22,706 nt of DNA from Candidatus Aminicenantota bacterium (GTDB lineage Bacteria > Acidobacteriota > Aminicenantia > Aminicenantales > Aminicenantaceae). Where the stretch lies: positions 1 through 22,706 of the forward strand of contig JAUXEH010000007.1 in NCBI GenBank assembly GCA_030620655.1. The letters run 5' to 3'. Positions 1 through 6,880 of the stretch are shown one piece after another. Both the position numbers and the translations under genes were made by a program. The notes below the pieces were generated by a model. The model ran no database searches. It was given only the letters and a program-made list of their open reading frames with translations, and was not told the DNA's origin. Every line of letters begins with the position of its first letter. Position 1 is the first letter of the stretch.

Positions 1-5
1 TGATC

Positions 6-17
6 CACGTCCCTCCT
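6..17 (-). promoter_or_regulatory. Ribosome binding site at the left edge
   Basis: On the minus strand a perfect AGGAGG (17 to 12) is followed 3 nt later by GTG (8 to 6). The spacing is short for that GTG, so the real start may lie just outside the window. Either way it suggests that a minus-strand gene begins at or beyond the left edge. The few codons visible are too short to identify it. Confidence 0.4.
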
Positions 18-40
18 GGATAATTCACGAGTCGAGTTTG

Positions 41-149
41 CCATAGGTGGTAGGCGCGGCGGGTGAAGCTGTGGTCGTCCACCGCGAGACCCGCCGCAAC
101 ACCCCAGATATGGTGAAATCGGCTCGCCCAAAGGGTAAATAATGCCGAT
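41..149 (-). ncRNA. Structured 5' leader with nested hairpins
   Basis: Seen directly: a nested stem made of 41-45 with 109-113, 46-49 with 100-103, 56-64 with 89-97 (a perfect 9-bp GC-rich arm) and 71-74 with 79-82, closed by a 4-nt loop. A second stem pairs 118-123 with 144-149 and contains an inner CCC/GGG pair. The region lies between a minus-strand TATAAT (151-156) and an AGGAGG (12-17), so it would be a transcribed leader of the off-window gene. I do not recognise a known riboswitch class. It could instead be a REP-like palindrome or a coincidence in GC-rich DNA. No convincing protein was found here on either strand. Confidence 0.4.
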
Positions 150-190
150 GATTATAGCGGGAATTTAAAGGGAAAAATTGGCATTATTTA
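136..190 (-). promoter_or_regulatory. Candidate promoter framed by an 11-bp inverted repeat
   Basis: The minus strand has a perfect TATAAT at 156 to 151. No good -35 box lies at normal spacing (174-180 read on the minus strand is AT-rich but unlike TTGACA). The arms TAAATAATGCC (136-146) and GGCATTATTTA (180-190) are perfect 11-bp inverted repeats around it. A weak -35 inside an inverted repeat is compatible with an activator- or repressor-controlled promoter for the gene off the left edge. The repeat lies just after the helicase stop codon and has no T-run, so an intrinsic terminator is less likely. Confidence 0.4.
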
Positions 191-205
191 TGAATTATTC
201 AGGGG

Positions 206-3130
206 TTAATATGCATAGGAGTCGGGGCAGATGCTGTTGAATTCGCAGTAGCTGCAGCTGTGCCAGTCGGGGCGGGCCTTATAATCCTCTTTCCGGATCC
301 CCGCTTCGGCCTCTGAGATCTTGTCCAGGACCCTCTGCATCTCCTTGGCGCCCTTCCGGGCCCGGCCTATGATATCCGATTCCAGGAAGTGCAGTCGTGT
401 TTCCAGGGCCGGCGCCCCTGTGGCCTTCAGGAAGGAGAGCGCATAGACATCCATCTGCAGGCTGCTCCCGGTGCGTTTGTCCGCCTCCTCCTGCGACTTG
501 ACCTCCGTCGCCTTGAAATCGATGATGACCTCTCCTTCGGGAAGGCGATCGATCCGGTCCCACCGCCCGGTGAACCGGAGCTCACCCTCCTGCCATTTGA
601 AGGACCTTTCCAGCGATTCCGGTACGAGGCCGGAAGCCTGCTCTCTTGCGACGAACCTCTGCAGGGCCTTTTCGCCGGCCTTCTTCTTCATCTCCTCGTG
701 CTCCCGGCTGAGGAAACCCTCGTTGATCCAGCGGTGCCTGTACTCGGTCAGCACGTCCCGCAGGGCCGGGTCTTTCCCCGCCATCCTCTGCTGCAGATAG
801 AAATGAATGGTGCCGTGCAGGACACGGCCATACACCAGGTTGTAATGGGGGGGCACCGGGATCCGGACTACGTGCCGGTAGCGGAACTTCAAGGGACAGA
901 TGAGATAGTCATCCACCTGGTAAAAACTCAGCCGCATTGCCTTCTGCGGGCCTCCCCGCACTGTCCTGGCAGGTTGTTCGGGCCGCGGGGCGTAGCGCTG
1001 GATCTCCTCCAGGGACGAGGCCTGCTGTGTGGCCTCAGGGGCCCGGGCCAGATCCAGCGCTTCGAGGACAAAAGGGCTCACCTTCTTGAGCCGCTTAAGG
1101 CCGTAATCACGGGCCCAGGTCAGATAGAGGGTGTGTTTCGCCCGCGTCATCCCCACGTAGAACAGGCGTCTCTCCTCCTGGACATAACCGAGAGCATCCG
1201 GGGATACACCGGCATCCGACGCCCCGGCCGCTTGCGTGTCGCCCAGGATCGCATCCGGGATCGGAATCCGTTCCTTGCGCGCCCGCCCGGGATAGCGGTC
1301 GGCGATCAACCCGACCATGAAGGTCACCGGGAACTCCAGGCCCTTGGACTTGTGCACGGTCAGCACGTGGACCGCATCCTCTTCCAGCTCTGCTTCTCCA
1401 GAGGCGGGGTTGTCCCCGACCTGCCGGAGGAGTTCCAGGTGTTTGGCGAAGGCGAACAGGGAATCTGTATCGGTCACCTGGGAGAAATTCTTTACCTTGT
1501 CGAAGAAGATCCGGATGTTCTTGATGCGCATCTCGGTCCGGGAGGACAATTCACGCGTGAGCTCCTTGAGGAAGCCCGTCCGTTCCAGGAACGCGTACAT
1601 GACCTGACCGGCGTTCTGATGGGCGGCCAGCTCCACAAAATAGCGCAGGTCCTCATAGATGCGGCGGATGGTATCCCGGGAAGACTCCTCAACCTCGACG
1701 GGATTGCGGCCAAGATGGAAGCCCTGGAAGACCTTGTGCAGGCTCATGTGTTTCTTGTGGGCGAAATTGGCCACGGAAGTGAGATCATAGGCATCCATCC
1801 GGTAGACTTCCGAGAGCGCCAGATGGAAGAGGCTGGGGCTGTCTTCAAAATCGGTCACGCCTCGGATGAAGGAGGTGAGGATCCTGATCTCTTCCTGTGC
1901 GTAGAGTCCCCGGCTGCCGGAGAAACGGTAGGGGATATCCCGCATGTTCAGGGCTCTCAGGTAAGGGTCTGCATCTGCATTGGTCCGAACCAGGATGGCG
2001 ATATCGCTGTATCGACAGCCGTCCGCCTCGCGCTCCCTGATGACATCAGCCACGCGATCAGACTCATGGGACAGGGTGTCGAACTGCAGCATTTGGATGC
2101 TCTTCCCCCGAGATTCCAGGGCCGAGTGCAGGGATTTGTCGATGTCCTCCCTGACCTCCAGGCGGTAGGGGTCGTTGTACCGGATCAAACGGTAGGCGGC
2201 GTCCAGGATGGGTTGCGTGGATCGATAGTTGGTGTTGATGACCACACGCTCCGCCCGGGGATAGATACGGCTGAAGCTCAGGATGTTGCTGAGGGATGCG
2301 CCCCGGAAACGGAATATGCTCTGGTCATCGTCCCCCACCACGGTGATGTTGTGATGCCGGGCACTCAACAGTTTAAGCAGCTCGAACTGGATGTGATTGG
2401 TATCCTGGAACTCGTCCACCAGGATGTACTTGTATTTTTCTTGATATTGCTTCAGGACTGAGGGCCGGGTCCGAAAGAGTTCGCAGGTCAGGGTCACCTG
2501 ATCTTCGAAATCGATCATGCCGTGTTCCCGCAGGAGCTTCTGATACGTCCTGTAGACCAGTGCCAGTTCCTGGTGCTTGATGGCCGTTTCCCGGGCGGCC
2601 GCATCCGGAGCCTGCTTTTTCAGCTCGCGGGCGAAGCGGATGGCATCGTCGGGCTTGACGCCTTCCTGCTTCAATTTTCTCAGGGCGGCCAGGAGTTCCT
2701 GGATGTGCCGGGCGGGCGAGCTCAGCGGACGGTAGTATTTCAAGGGAAACCGGAAAAGGTTTTCACGGAAAAATATGGCCTGTTCGACCTCGTCGAGAAG
2801 CATGAAATCCAGATGGAATCCCAGCTCGTGCACGTGGTTGCGCAGCACACGTTCCCCGAAAGAATTGAACGTGCTGATCTCCACGAACGAGTAGCTGTAC
2901 GGGATCAGGAGGTCGACCCGCTCCTCCATCTCGTTGGCCGCCTTCTCCGTAAAGGTCACGGCCAGGATCTCATCCGGCCGGGCCGCCTTGGATGAGATGA
3001 GGTGGGCGATCCGATGCGTGATGACTTTGGTTTTTCCGGTGCCGGCACCGGCGATTATCAGGAGGGGCCCTTCACCATACATGACCGCCCGTGCCTGCTC
3101 CTGGTTTAGGCCCTGCAGCAGCTTATCCAT
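206..3130 (-). CDS. UvrD/PcrA-family helicase fused to Fe-S PD-(D/E)XK nuclease
   Basis: This encodes a superfamily 1A DNA helicase with a C-terminal RecB-like nuclease, expected to unwind and process DNA ends or repair intermediates. Walker A GAGTGKT is near residue 30, VDEFQDT near 240 and GDDDQSIFRFRGA near 270. HVLTVHKSKGLEF and RRLFYVGMTRAKHTLYL complete helicase domain 2. After about residue 740 comes a nuclease domain: one Cys in the YLICPLKFRYRH segment, then RWDRID, VIIDFKATE and a Q-M-D-V-Y motif, ending with CSYCEFNSIC. One early plus three terminal cysteines is the pattern of AddB/Cas4-type 4Fe-4S nucleases. I chose ATG 3130 because AGGTGGAG lies just before it; an in-frame GTG at 3139 falls inside that ribosome site. 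It is last in the phosphohexomutase-ftsB operon, 53 nt after ftsB. Function in double-strand-break repair is inferred from domains. Confidence 0.9.
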   Translation of the reverse strand: MDKLLQGLNQEQARAVMYGEGPLLIIAGAGTGKTKVITHRIAHLISSKAARPDEILAVTFTEKAANEMEERVDLLIPYSYSFVEISTFNSFGERVLRNHVHELGFHLDFMLLDEVEQAIFFRENLFRFPLKYYRPLSSPARHIQELLAALRKLKQEGVKPDDAIRFARELKKQAPDAAARETAIKHQELALVYRTYQKLLREHGMIDFEDQVTLTCELFRTRPSVLKQYQEKYKYILVDEFQDTNHIQFELLKLLSARHHNITVVGDDDQSIFRFRGASLSNILSFSRIYPRAERVVINTNYRSTQPILDAAYRLIRYNDPYRLEVREDIDKSLHSALESRGKSIQMLQFDTLSHESDRVADVIREREADGCRYSDIAILVRTNADADPYLRALNMRDIPYRFSGSRGLYAQEEIRILTSFIRGVTDFEDSPSLFHLALSEVYRMDAYDLTSVANFAHKKHMSLHKVFQGFHLGRNPVEVEESSRDTIRRIYEDLRYFVELAAHQNAGQVMYAFLERTGFLKELTRELSSRTEMRIKNIRIFFDKVKNFSQVTDTDSLFAFAKHLELLRQVGDNPASGEAELEEDAVHVLTVHKSKGLEFPVTFMVGLIADRYPGRARKERIPIPDAILGDTQAAGASDAGVSPDALGYVQEERRLFYVGMTRAKHTLYLTWARDYGLKRLKKVSPFVLEALDLARAPEATQQASSLEEIQRYAPRPEQPARTVRGGPQKAMRLSFYQVDDYLICPLKFRYRHVVRIPVPPHYNLVYGRVLHGTIHFYLQQRMAGKDPALRDVLTEYRHRWINEGFLSREHEEMKKKAGEKALQRFVAREQASGLVPESLERSFKWQEGELRFTGRWDRIDRLPEGEVIIDFKATEVKSQEEADKRTGSSLQMDVYALSFLKATGAPALETRLHFLESDIIGRARKGAKEMQRVLDKISEAEAGIRKEDYKARPDWHSCSYCEFNSICPDSYAY

Positions 3131-3183
3131 CGGCTCCACCTGAGAACATAGCGATCCGGATGTATGCCTGACTGAAGGGTGGA

Positions 3184-3483
3184 TTATTTGAGGATGATCG
3201 TCTCATCAGGCAGGCCGAGCCCTAATTCGCGAGCCCTTTCCCTGACGGCCTGCGGATTTTCTTTGAGTTCCTGGATCTCTCTCAGCAGCTCGTCCCTCTG
3301 ACGCGTCAACCGCCCCACCTGCATCTCGAGTGATTCGACATTCTTGCTGACCTGATAGATCTCGATCAGGCCCTGGTCTCCGAAAAACGAGGCGATCACC
3401 AGAACCAGGAACAGAAACGACACGGAGGCGACCAGCAGTTTTGTCTTGAAGGACAGGCCGGTCGGTTTTTTCTGTCGTGGCAT
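3184..3483 (-). CDS. ftsB: Cell division protein FtsB/DivIC family
   Basis: This is a 99-residue bitopic membrane protein of the septum formation initiator family. FtsB/DivIC pairs with FtsL and FtsQ/DivIB in the divisome. A basic N-terminus (residues 1-15) precedes one transmembrane helix at about 17-34, then a periplasmic coiled coil at about 42-78 rich in Glu, Leu and Arg. The tail carries the family-typical pattern in which a predicted break (ENPQAVRERARELGLG) precedes the end of the protein. Its ATG shares one base with the stop of the upstream phosphohexomutase (TGATG), which implies translational coupling. The size is normal for the family. The identification rests on architecture and this tail because sequence conservation is low. 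Confidence 0.85.
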   Translation of the reverse strand: MPRQKKPTGLSFKTKLLVASVSFLFLVLVIASFFGDQGLIEIYQVSKNVESLEMQVGRLTRQRDELLREIQELKENPQAVRERARELGLGLPDETIILK

Positions 3484-4883
3484 CAGGCTATCAGCTCCAT
3501 CCCGGCTTTCATGAGCCGGTCCAGTTCATCCACAGTGCCGGCCTCTCCATAGCAGCGGATGACCGGGACCGTCCCGGAAAAGCGTAACAGAACCCAGTCA
3601 TCTTCGTCAAAGTTAAATTTGACACCGTCGATGGTTTCCGTGCTCACCACGGCGCGCCCTGCCAGCCGGTGAGGAAGCCGACGCGTCAGTTGCTTCAGTT
3701 TTCTCTCCCTCTCTGCGGTCAGAGGGACAGCCTGGTGCCTCCCTTCCAGTTTGCCGTATTTGGCAAACAGGTCATCGATCTGGCGAGACAAAGACCGGCC
3801 CCGCGCGGCCAGCATCTCGACAACCATGAGCCCGGCAAAGATCCCATCCTTCTCCGGAAGATGGTCCTTGACGGCCAGGCAGGCGCTTTCCTCCCCGCCA
3901 AAAATGATCTTCCCTTCCAGAAACAGGTCAGCCAGATATTTGAAGCCCACCGGGGTCTTGAGCAGGGGAAGATCATGGGCCCGGGCGATCCGGTCGATGA
4001 GATGTGTGGTGGCGATGGAGCGGGCCACCCCCCCTCGCCATTTTTTTTCCGTGACGAAATAGTCCAGCAGCAAAGCCAGGACCAGGTTCTGCTCAATGAA
4101 GCGGCCCTTTTCGTCGACGATCCCGAACCGGTCCCCGTCCGCATCGGTGGCGAGCCCCACATGGAGTTTGTGCTCGATGACCAGTTCTTTCAGCTCCCCC
4201 AGATTTTCTTCCGTACAGGAGGGGGTGATGCCCCCGAAATAAGGATCCAGATACCCATGGATCTCCTCGAACGGGATGTGGTTCTCCTCCAGGATCTCAT
4301 CCAGATATTCACGGCTGGCACTGAAGAGCAGGTCCAGGGCCACCTTGATCCCGGCTTTGCGGATCAGGTCGAAATCTATCCGGTCCTGGATATAGCCCAG
4401 ATAATCCGCCTGCAGATCGATCTTCTCGACAAACTCGGTCTTGGGATAGAACGGACAGACGGCGTCACCCCGCATCAGGTGTTTGATCTCCTCCTCGATT
4501 GGATCGGTCTCGACGGGCAGCGCCGGTGCCCCTGTCTCGACATTGTATTTGAGCCCGTTGTACTCCGGGGGATTGAAGGAGGCGGTAAAATTGATCCCGG
4601 CGTGAGCTTGGCGGAGGATGATCTGGTAGGCCTGGGCCTGAGAAGGGGCGTCCCGATCTGAAAGGAACACATGGATCCGGTTGTGGGAGAGGACCTTGGA
4701 GGCCTCGGCCGCGAAGCGTTCAGAAAGAAAGCGGGTGTCATAGTTGACCACCACGGAGATCTTTTCGTCGGGAAACTTCCGGTGGAGGCAGTTGGCGATG
4801 GCCTGGACCACGGTCCGGACATTCTGGAAAGTGAATTCTTCCCCCATGATGGCTCGCCAACCGGATGTGCCGAACTTGATCAT
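3483..4883 (-). CDS. Phosphoglucomutase/phosphomannomutase family protein
   Basis: This is a 466-residue alpha-D-phosphohexomutase, expected to interconvert hexose 1- and 6-phosphates in the cytoplasm. The N-terminal GTSGWR (5-10) is typical. The phosphoserine loop reads TASFNPPEYNG (100-110), the metal loop is DADGDR (247-252), the sugar-recognition loop is GGEES (329-333, the form usual for glucose-phosphate enzymes) and the phosphate-binding loop is RFSGTVP (434-440). Two changes are notable: the normally conserved His after the catalytic Ser is Phe103, and the usual SGTEP is SGTVP. The other motifs are intact, so activity is plausible but the preferred sugar cannot be told. ATG 4883 has AAAGG upstream. 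It leads the operon with ftsB and the helicase-nuclease. Confidence 0.88.
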   Translation of the reverse strand: MIKFGTSGWRAIMGEEFTFQNVRTVVQAIANCLHRKFPDEKISVVVNYDTRFLSERFAAEASKVLSHNRIHVFLSDRDAPSQAQAYQIILRQAHAGINFTASFNPPEYNGLKYNVETGAPALPVETDPIEEEIKHLMRGDAVCPFYPKTEFVEKIDLQADYLGYIQDRIDFDLIRKAGIKVALDLLFSASREYLDEILEENHIPFEEIHGYLDPYFGGITPSCTEENLGELKELVIEHKLHVGLATDADGDRFGIVDEKGRFIEQNLVLALLLDYFVTEKKWRGGVARSIATTHLIDRIARAHDLPLLKTPVGFKYLADLFLEGKIIFGGEESACLAVKDHLPEKDGIFAGLMVVEMLAARGRSLSRQIDDLFAKYGKLEGRHQAVPLTAERERKLKQLTRRLPHRLAGRAVVSTETIDGVKFNFDEDDWVLLRFSGTVPVIRCYGEAGTVDELDRLMKAGMELIA

Positions 4884-4901
4884 GGTCGCCTTTGGACTTA
4901 A

Positions 4902-5183
4902 TTAACACAACTTCCCCTTAAAATCAAGGCCTTCCAGGCCTTTTGTCAACGCAACAGGATTCGATCTTCGCCACGGGTGATTGGCAGGAGGGATATACTT
5001 GCCTTTCGGACCGGTGTATGGCGCTTATTGCGATTTTGGTTTTTCCCTCTTTGTTTTGTCCGTGATATCCCGATACTTCAGTCTTCGGCCATTGAAGATG
5101 ATCTCTATCTGCCCGTCAAATTGCTCTCGCACCTCCACCTTGCGCCTCCGCATGGCTTCCTTATCAGCTTGCCTGACTGATAT
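4902..5183 (-). pseudogene. Remnant of a transposase C-terminus
   Basis: One minus-strand frame from just after a TAG (5186-5184) to TAA (4904-4902) encodes about 94 codons, broken by an in-frame TAA at 5027-5025. Before the stop it reads VEVREQFDGQIEIIFNGRR followed by LKYRDIT. After it come KYIPPANHPWRR and a short tail. A beta-strand segment with EQFDG and GR-LKY, followed by a Pro-rich tail with HPWR, is how I remember the C-termini of ISNCY/IS481-like integrase-type transposases. The catalytic DDE core is absent, so this is a decayed fragment, not a functional gene. No terminal inverted repeats or target duplication were recognised. It fills most of the gap between the methyltransferase and phosphohexomutase genes. 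Family assignment is from memory of the pattern. Confidence 0.6.
4921..4949 (-). promoter_or_regulatory. Candidate promoter of the phosphohexomutase operon
   Basis: On the minus strand a perfect TTGACA (4949-4944) is followed by 17 nt and then TGATTT (4926-4921), a weak -10. The spacer is almost wholly an inverted repeat, AAGGCCT-3 nt-AGGCCTT (4942-4926), which could be an operator. The TTGACA lies inside the transposase remnant. The start codon is 38 nt further on. The weak -10 keeps confidence moderate. Confidence 0.4.
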
Positions 5184-5233
5184 CTAATGCGGAGGGATGA
5201 ATGAACACGGACGCTGGATGGAATGGAACGGCC

Positions 5234-5947
5234 TCAGCGCTTTTTGCTGGTCATGGGTACGAAACGGACGCTGAGGACTCTCTCCGTGTGCGGCTTGCCG
5301 TCCCGCTTGGTTATCACACAGAGGGTCTGATACGTGCTGGGATTGCCGAGAGGGAGCACGATCCTGCCCCCTTCCCGGACCTGCCGGAAGATATGAGGAG
5401 GGACCTCGGCAGTGGCACAGGTGATAATGACCGCATCGAACGGCGCCTCTTCCTCCCAACCCTCGCTTCCATCGCTCCATTTCACATGGGCCCGGTCATA
5501 TCCCAGCTCGGCGAGCACGGCCTCGGCCTTCTCCGCCAGGCCCCGGATGATCTCGACGCTGAACACCTCCACGCCCAAATGGGCCAGCACCGCGGCCTGA
5601 TAACCCGACCCGGTCCCGATCTCCAGGATCTTCTCCTCCGGTTTAGGCTCCAGCAGCTGTGTCATCAGAGCGACGATGTAGGGCTGGGAGATGGTCTGGC
5701 TGTCTCCGATGGGGAGGGGGTGGTCCGCATAGGCCAGGTGGCGATAGGCGGGACCGACAAAGCGGTGACGCGGGACCGCGGCCATCGCTTCCAGTATGCG
5801 CGCATCGGTGATGTCCCGGGAGGCCAGCTGGCGCTCCACCATCTGCCTACGGAGGCGCGTGAAGTCATCATCCTGACACGCCGCCGAAGAGGCCGCGCAC
5901 AGGCAGCCGGCCAGGAGACAGCCTGTCACCCATTTCGCAGTTCGCAA
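5234..5947 (-). CDS. pcm: Protein-L-isoaspartate O-methyltransferase with export signal
   Basis: This enzyme uses S-adenosylmethionine to methylate isoaspartyl residues in damaged proteins. Recognisable elements are RRQMVERQL, MAAVPRHRFV, LPIGDSQTISQPYIV (with the family Ser/Thr-rich active-site loop), EIGTGSGYQAAVLA (SAM-binding glycine loop), SDGSEGW and GGRIVLPLG. The enzyme core is complete and of normal length. Unusually, it is preceded by MRTAKWVTGCLLAGC, a basic N-region, short hydrophobic stretch and LAGC lipobox. I chose TTG 5947 because GGGGGAG lies 7 nt upstream; a TTG at 5968 and an internal ATG at 5842 (cytosolic form, poor ribosome site) are alternatives. The family is normally cytoplasmic, so export would raise the question of SAM supply. 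It is a single gene with its own promoter, divergent from coaD. Confidence 0.9.
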   Translation of the reverse strand: MRTAKWVTGCLLAGCLCAASSAACQDDDFTRLRRQMVERQLASRDITDARILEAMAAVPRHRFVGPAYRHLAYADHPLPIGDSQTISQPYIVALMTQLLEPKPEEKILEIGTGSGYQAAVLAHLGVEVFSVEIIRGLAEKAEAVLAELGYDRAHVKWSDGSEGWEEEAPFDAVIITCATAEVPPHIFRQVREGGRIVLPLGNPSTYQTLCVITKRDGKPHTERVLSVRFVPMTSKKR

Positions 5948-5974
5948 CCTTATTCTCCCCCAGCTCAATTCCTT

Positions 5975-6006
5975 ATATATTATAGGCCAAATATATTATA
6001 GACCAA
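5975..6006 (-). repeat. Tandem 16-bp repeat carrying pcm promoter modules
   Basis: Two adjacent copies of ATATATTATAG(G/A)CCAA (5975-5990 and 5991-6006) differ at one base. Read on the minus strand, each copy has a perfect TATAAT. The upstream one is preceded at 17 bp by TTGGAG; the downstream one has TTGGTC, from the repeat itself, at 16 bp. They lie 30-55 nt before the proposed pcm start, so they probably form overlapping promoters for pcm. Confidence 0.55.
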
Positions 6007-6300
6007 ATGAGAAAATCCTCCAAGCCGATCGTCATTCCAGTACGCATTTCCAAAACCGTGTTGATTTTTAGCGAGGAGGTTAGGAAGGGGGGGAGGACGG
6101 GACGGCACTCACCCTTTTAGGGGAGGGGGAGCAGAGAAAATATCACCTCCCTATTCCTCTTTCTGGGTGATTGACGGTTTTTAAGCCATTTGTCAGTATT
6201 ATAGAAAATTTTACAGGGTTGAATACGGATGTTAGAAAACAGATTATTCCGAAGGCTGGCAGCGCTTTCAGCGATCAGCGCAGCGGTCCTCTATTTCCAT
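6007..6300. other. Divergent intergenic region between pcm and coaD
   Basis: This stretch holds no convincing gene. An ATG at 6229 is in frame with coaD but would add 48 residues lacking any family similarity, and it lies upstream of the best coaD promoter. There is a purine-rich tract at about 6070-6135. TTGACG (6171-6176) and TATTAT (6197-6202) are 20 bp apart, too far for a confident promoter. Confidence 0.5.
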
Positions 6301-6329
6301 TTGACAAAGACAAACCAATTTGATACATC
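6301..6329 (+). promoter_or_regulatory. Promoter of coaD and the pilus operon
   Basis: A perfect TTGACA (6301-6306) is followed at 17 bp by TACATC (6324-6329), preceded by TG one base upstream, an extended -10. Transcription would begin near 6336, about 37 nt before the coaD ATG at 6373. This position excludes the upstream in-frame ATG as the normal start. Confidence 0.55.
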
Positions 6330-6372
6330 CTTAATCAATCCTAGCTATGCCTTTGTTTTTGCTTGTGTACAA

Positions 6373-6876
6373 ATGAAAGCGGTCTATCCCGGCTCGTTCG
6401 ATCCTATCACCAACGGGCATGTGGATATTATCAACCGGGGGCTGAAGATTTTTGATCCAATCGTGGTCGCTGTTCTGGAAAATCCCAAGAAACAGCCCCT
6501 TTTCACGACTAAAGAAAGAGTAGATATGATAAAGACCATTTTCGGCCAACAAAAAAACGTGGAAGTCCAATCATTCCAAGGGCTGCTGGTCGATTTCGCA
6601 CGAAGGAATCGGGCAAAGGTCATTATGCGCGGGCTGCGGGCCCTCTCGGACTTTGAGTACGAGTTTCAGATGGCACTGATGAACCGTAAACTCGACCCTG
6701 AGATCGAGACCTTCTTCATGACCCCCACGGTCGATTACTCCTTTCTCAGCTCCCAGCTGGTCAAGGAGGTATCTTATCTGGGGGGCTGCTTGAAGGGACT
6801 GGTACCGCAGACCATCGAAGACCGTCTGAAACAGAAGTTTGAACAGAATCCTCCAATAACTTTATTAAAAGGATAA
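6373..6876 (+). CDS. coaD: Phosphopantetheine adenylyltransferase
   Basis: CoaD transfers AMP from ATP to 4'-phosphopantetheine, giving dephospho-CoA in the fourth step of coenzyme A synthesis. The 167-residue protein has the nucleotidyltransferase signature GSFDPITNGH near its start, the RGLRALSDFEYEFQMALMNR helix that binds substrate, and YSFLSSQLVKEV near the C-terminus. Length is normal for the family (about 160). I chose ATG 6373 because all homologues start at this point (MKAVYPGSFDP) and because the best promoter is downstream of the only earlier in-frame ATG (6229). The ribosome site is poor. Its stop is 4 nt before the pilM ATG, so coaD appears to be the first gene of the pilus operon. 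CoaBC lies in the other operon. Confidence 0.95.
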   Translation: MKAVYPGSFDPITNGHVDIINRGLKIFDPIVVAVLENPKKQPLFTTKERVDMIKTIFGQQKNVEVQSFQGLLVDFARRNRAKVIMRGLRALSDFEYEFQMALMNRKLDPEIETFFMTPTVDYSFLSSQLVKEVSYLGGCLKGLVPQTIEDRLKQKFEQNPPITLLKG

Positions 6877-6880
6877 GCAC

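Noticed and set aside
1..150. Minus-strand open frame running off the left edge (about 50 codons) and a plus-strand frame ending near 140
   Set aside because: No start with a ribosome site and no recognisable motif. The strong self-complementarity of the region explains open frames on both strands.
389..2461. Long plus-strand open frame (690 codons) opposite the helicase gene
   Set aside because: It is antisense to a gene with all helicase motifs, is Leu/Gly/Pro/His-rich without any family motif, and is explained by codon bias in GC-rich DNA. The same applies to other long antisense frames opposite the phosphohexomutase, priA and ABC exporter genes.
3163..5179. The 11-mer TGCCTGACTGA occurring near 3165 and near 5170
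   Set aside because: Too short, the flanks differ, and there is no second pair; treated as chance.
4977..5187. Plus-strand short open frames between pgm and pcm
   Set aside because: They are hydrophobic and low in similarity to anything, while the opposite strand encodes a transposase-like segment that explains the open frames.
6171..6202. TTGACG with TATTAT upstream of coaD
   Set aside because: The 20-bp spacing is too long for a normal sigma-70 promoter, and a better one lies at 6301-6329.
6229..6372. N-terminal extension of coaD from ATG 6229
   Set aside because: The family starts at 6373, the extension resembles nothing, and the best promoter (6301-6329) is inside it.
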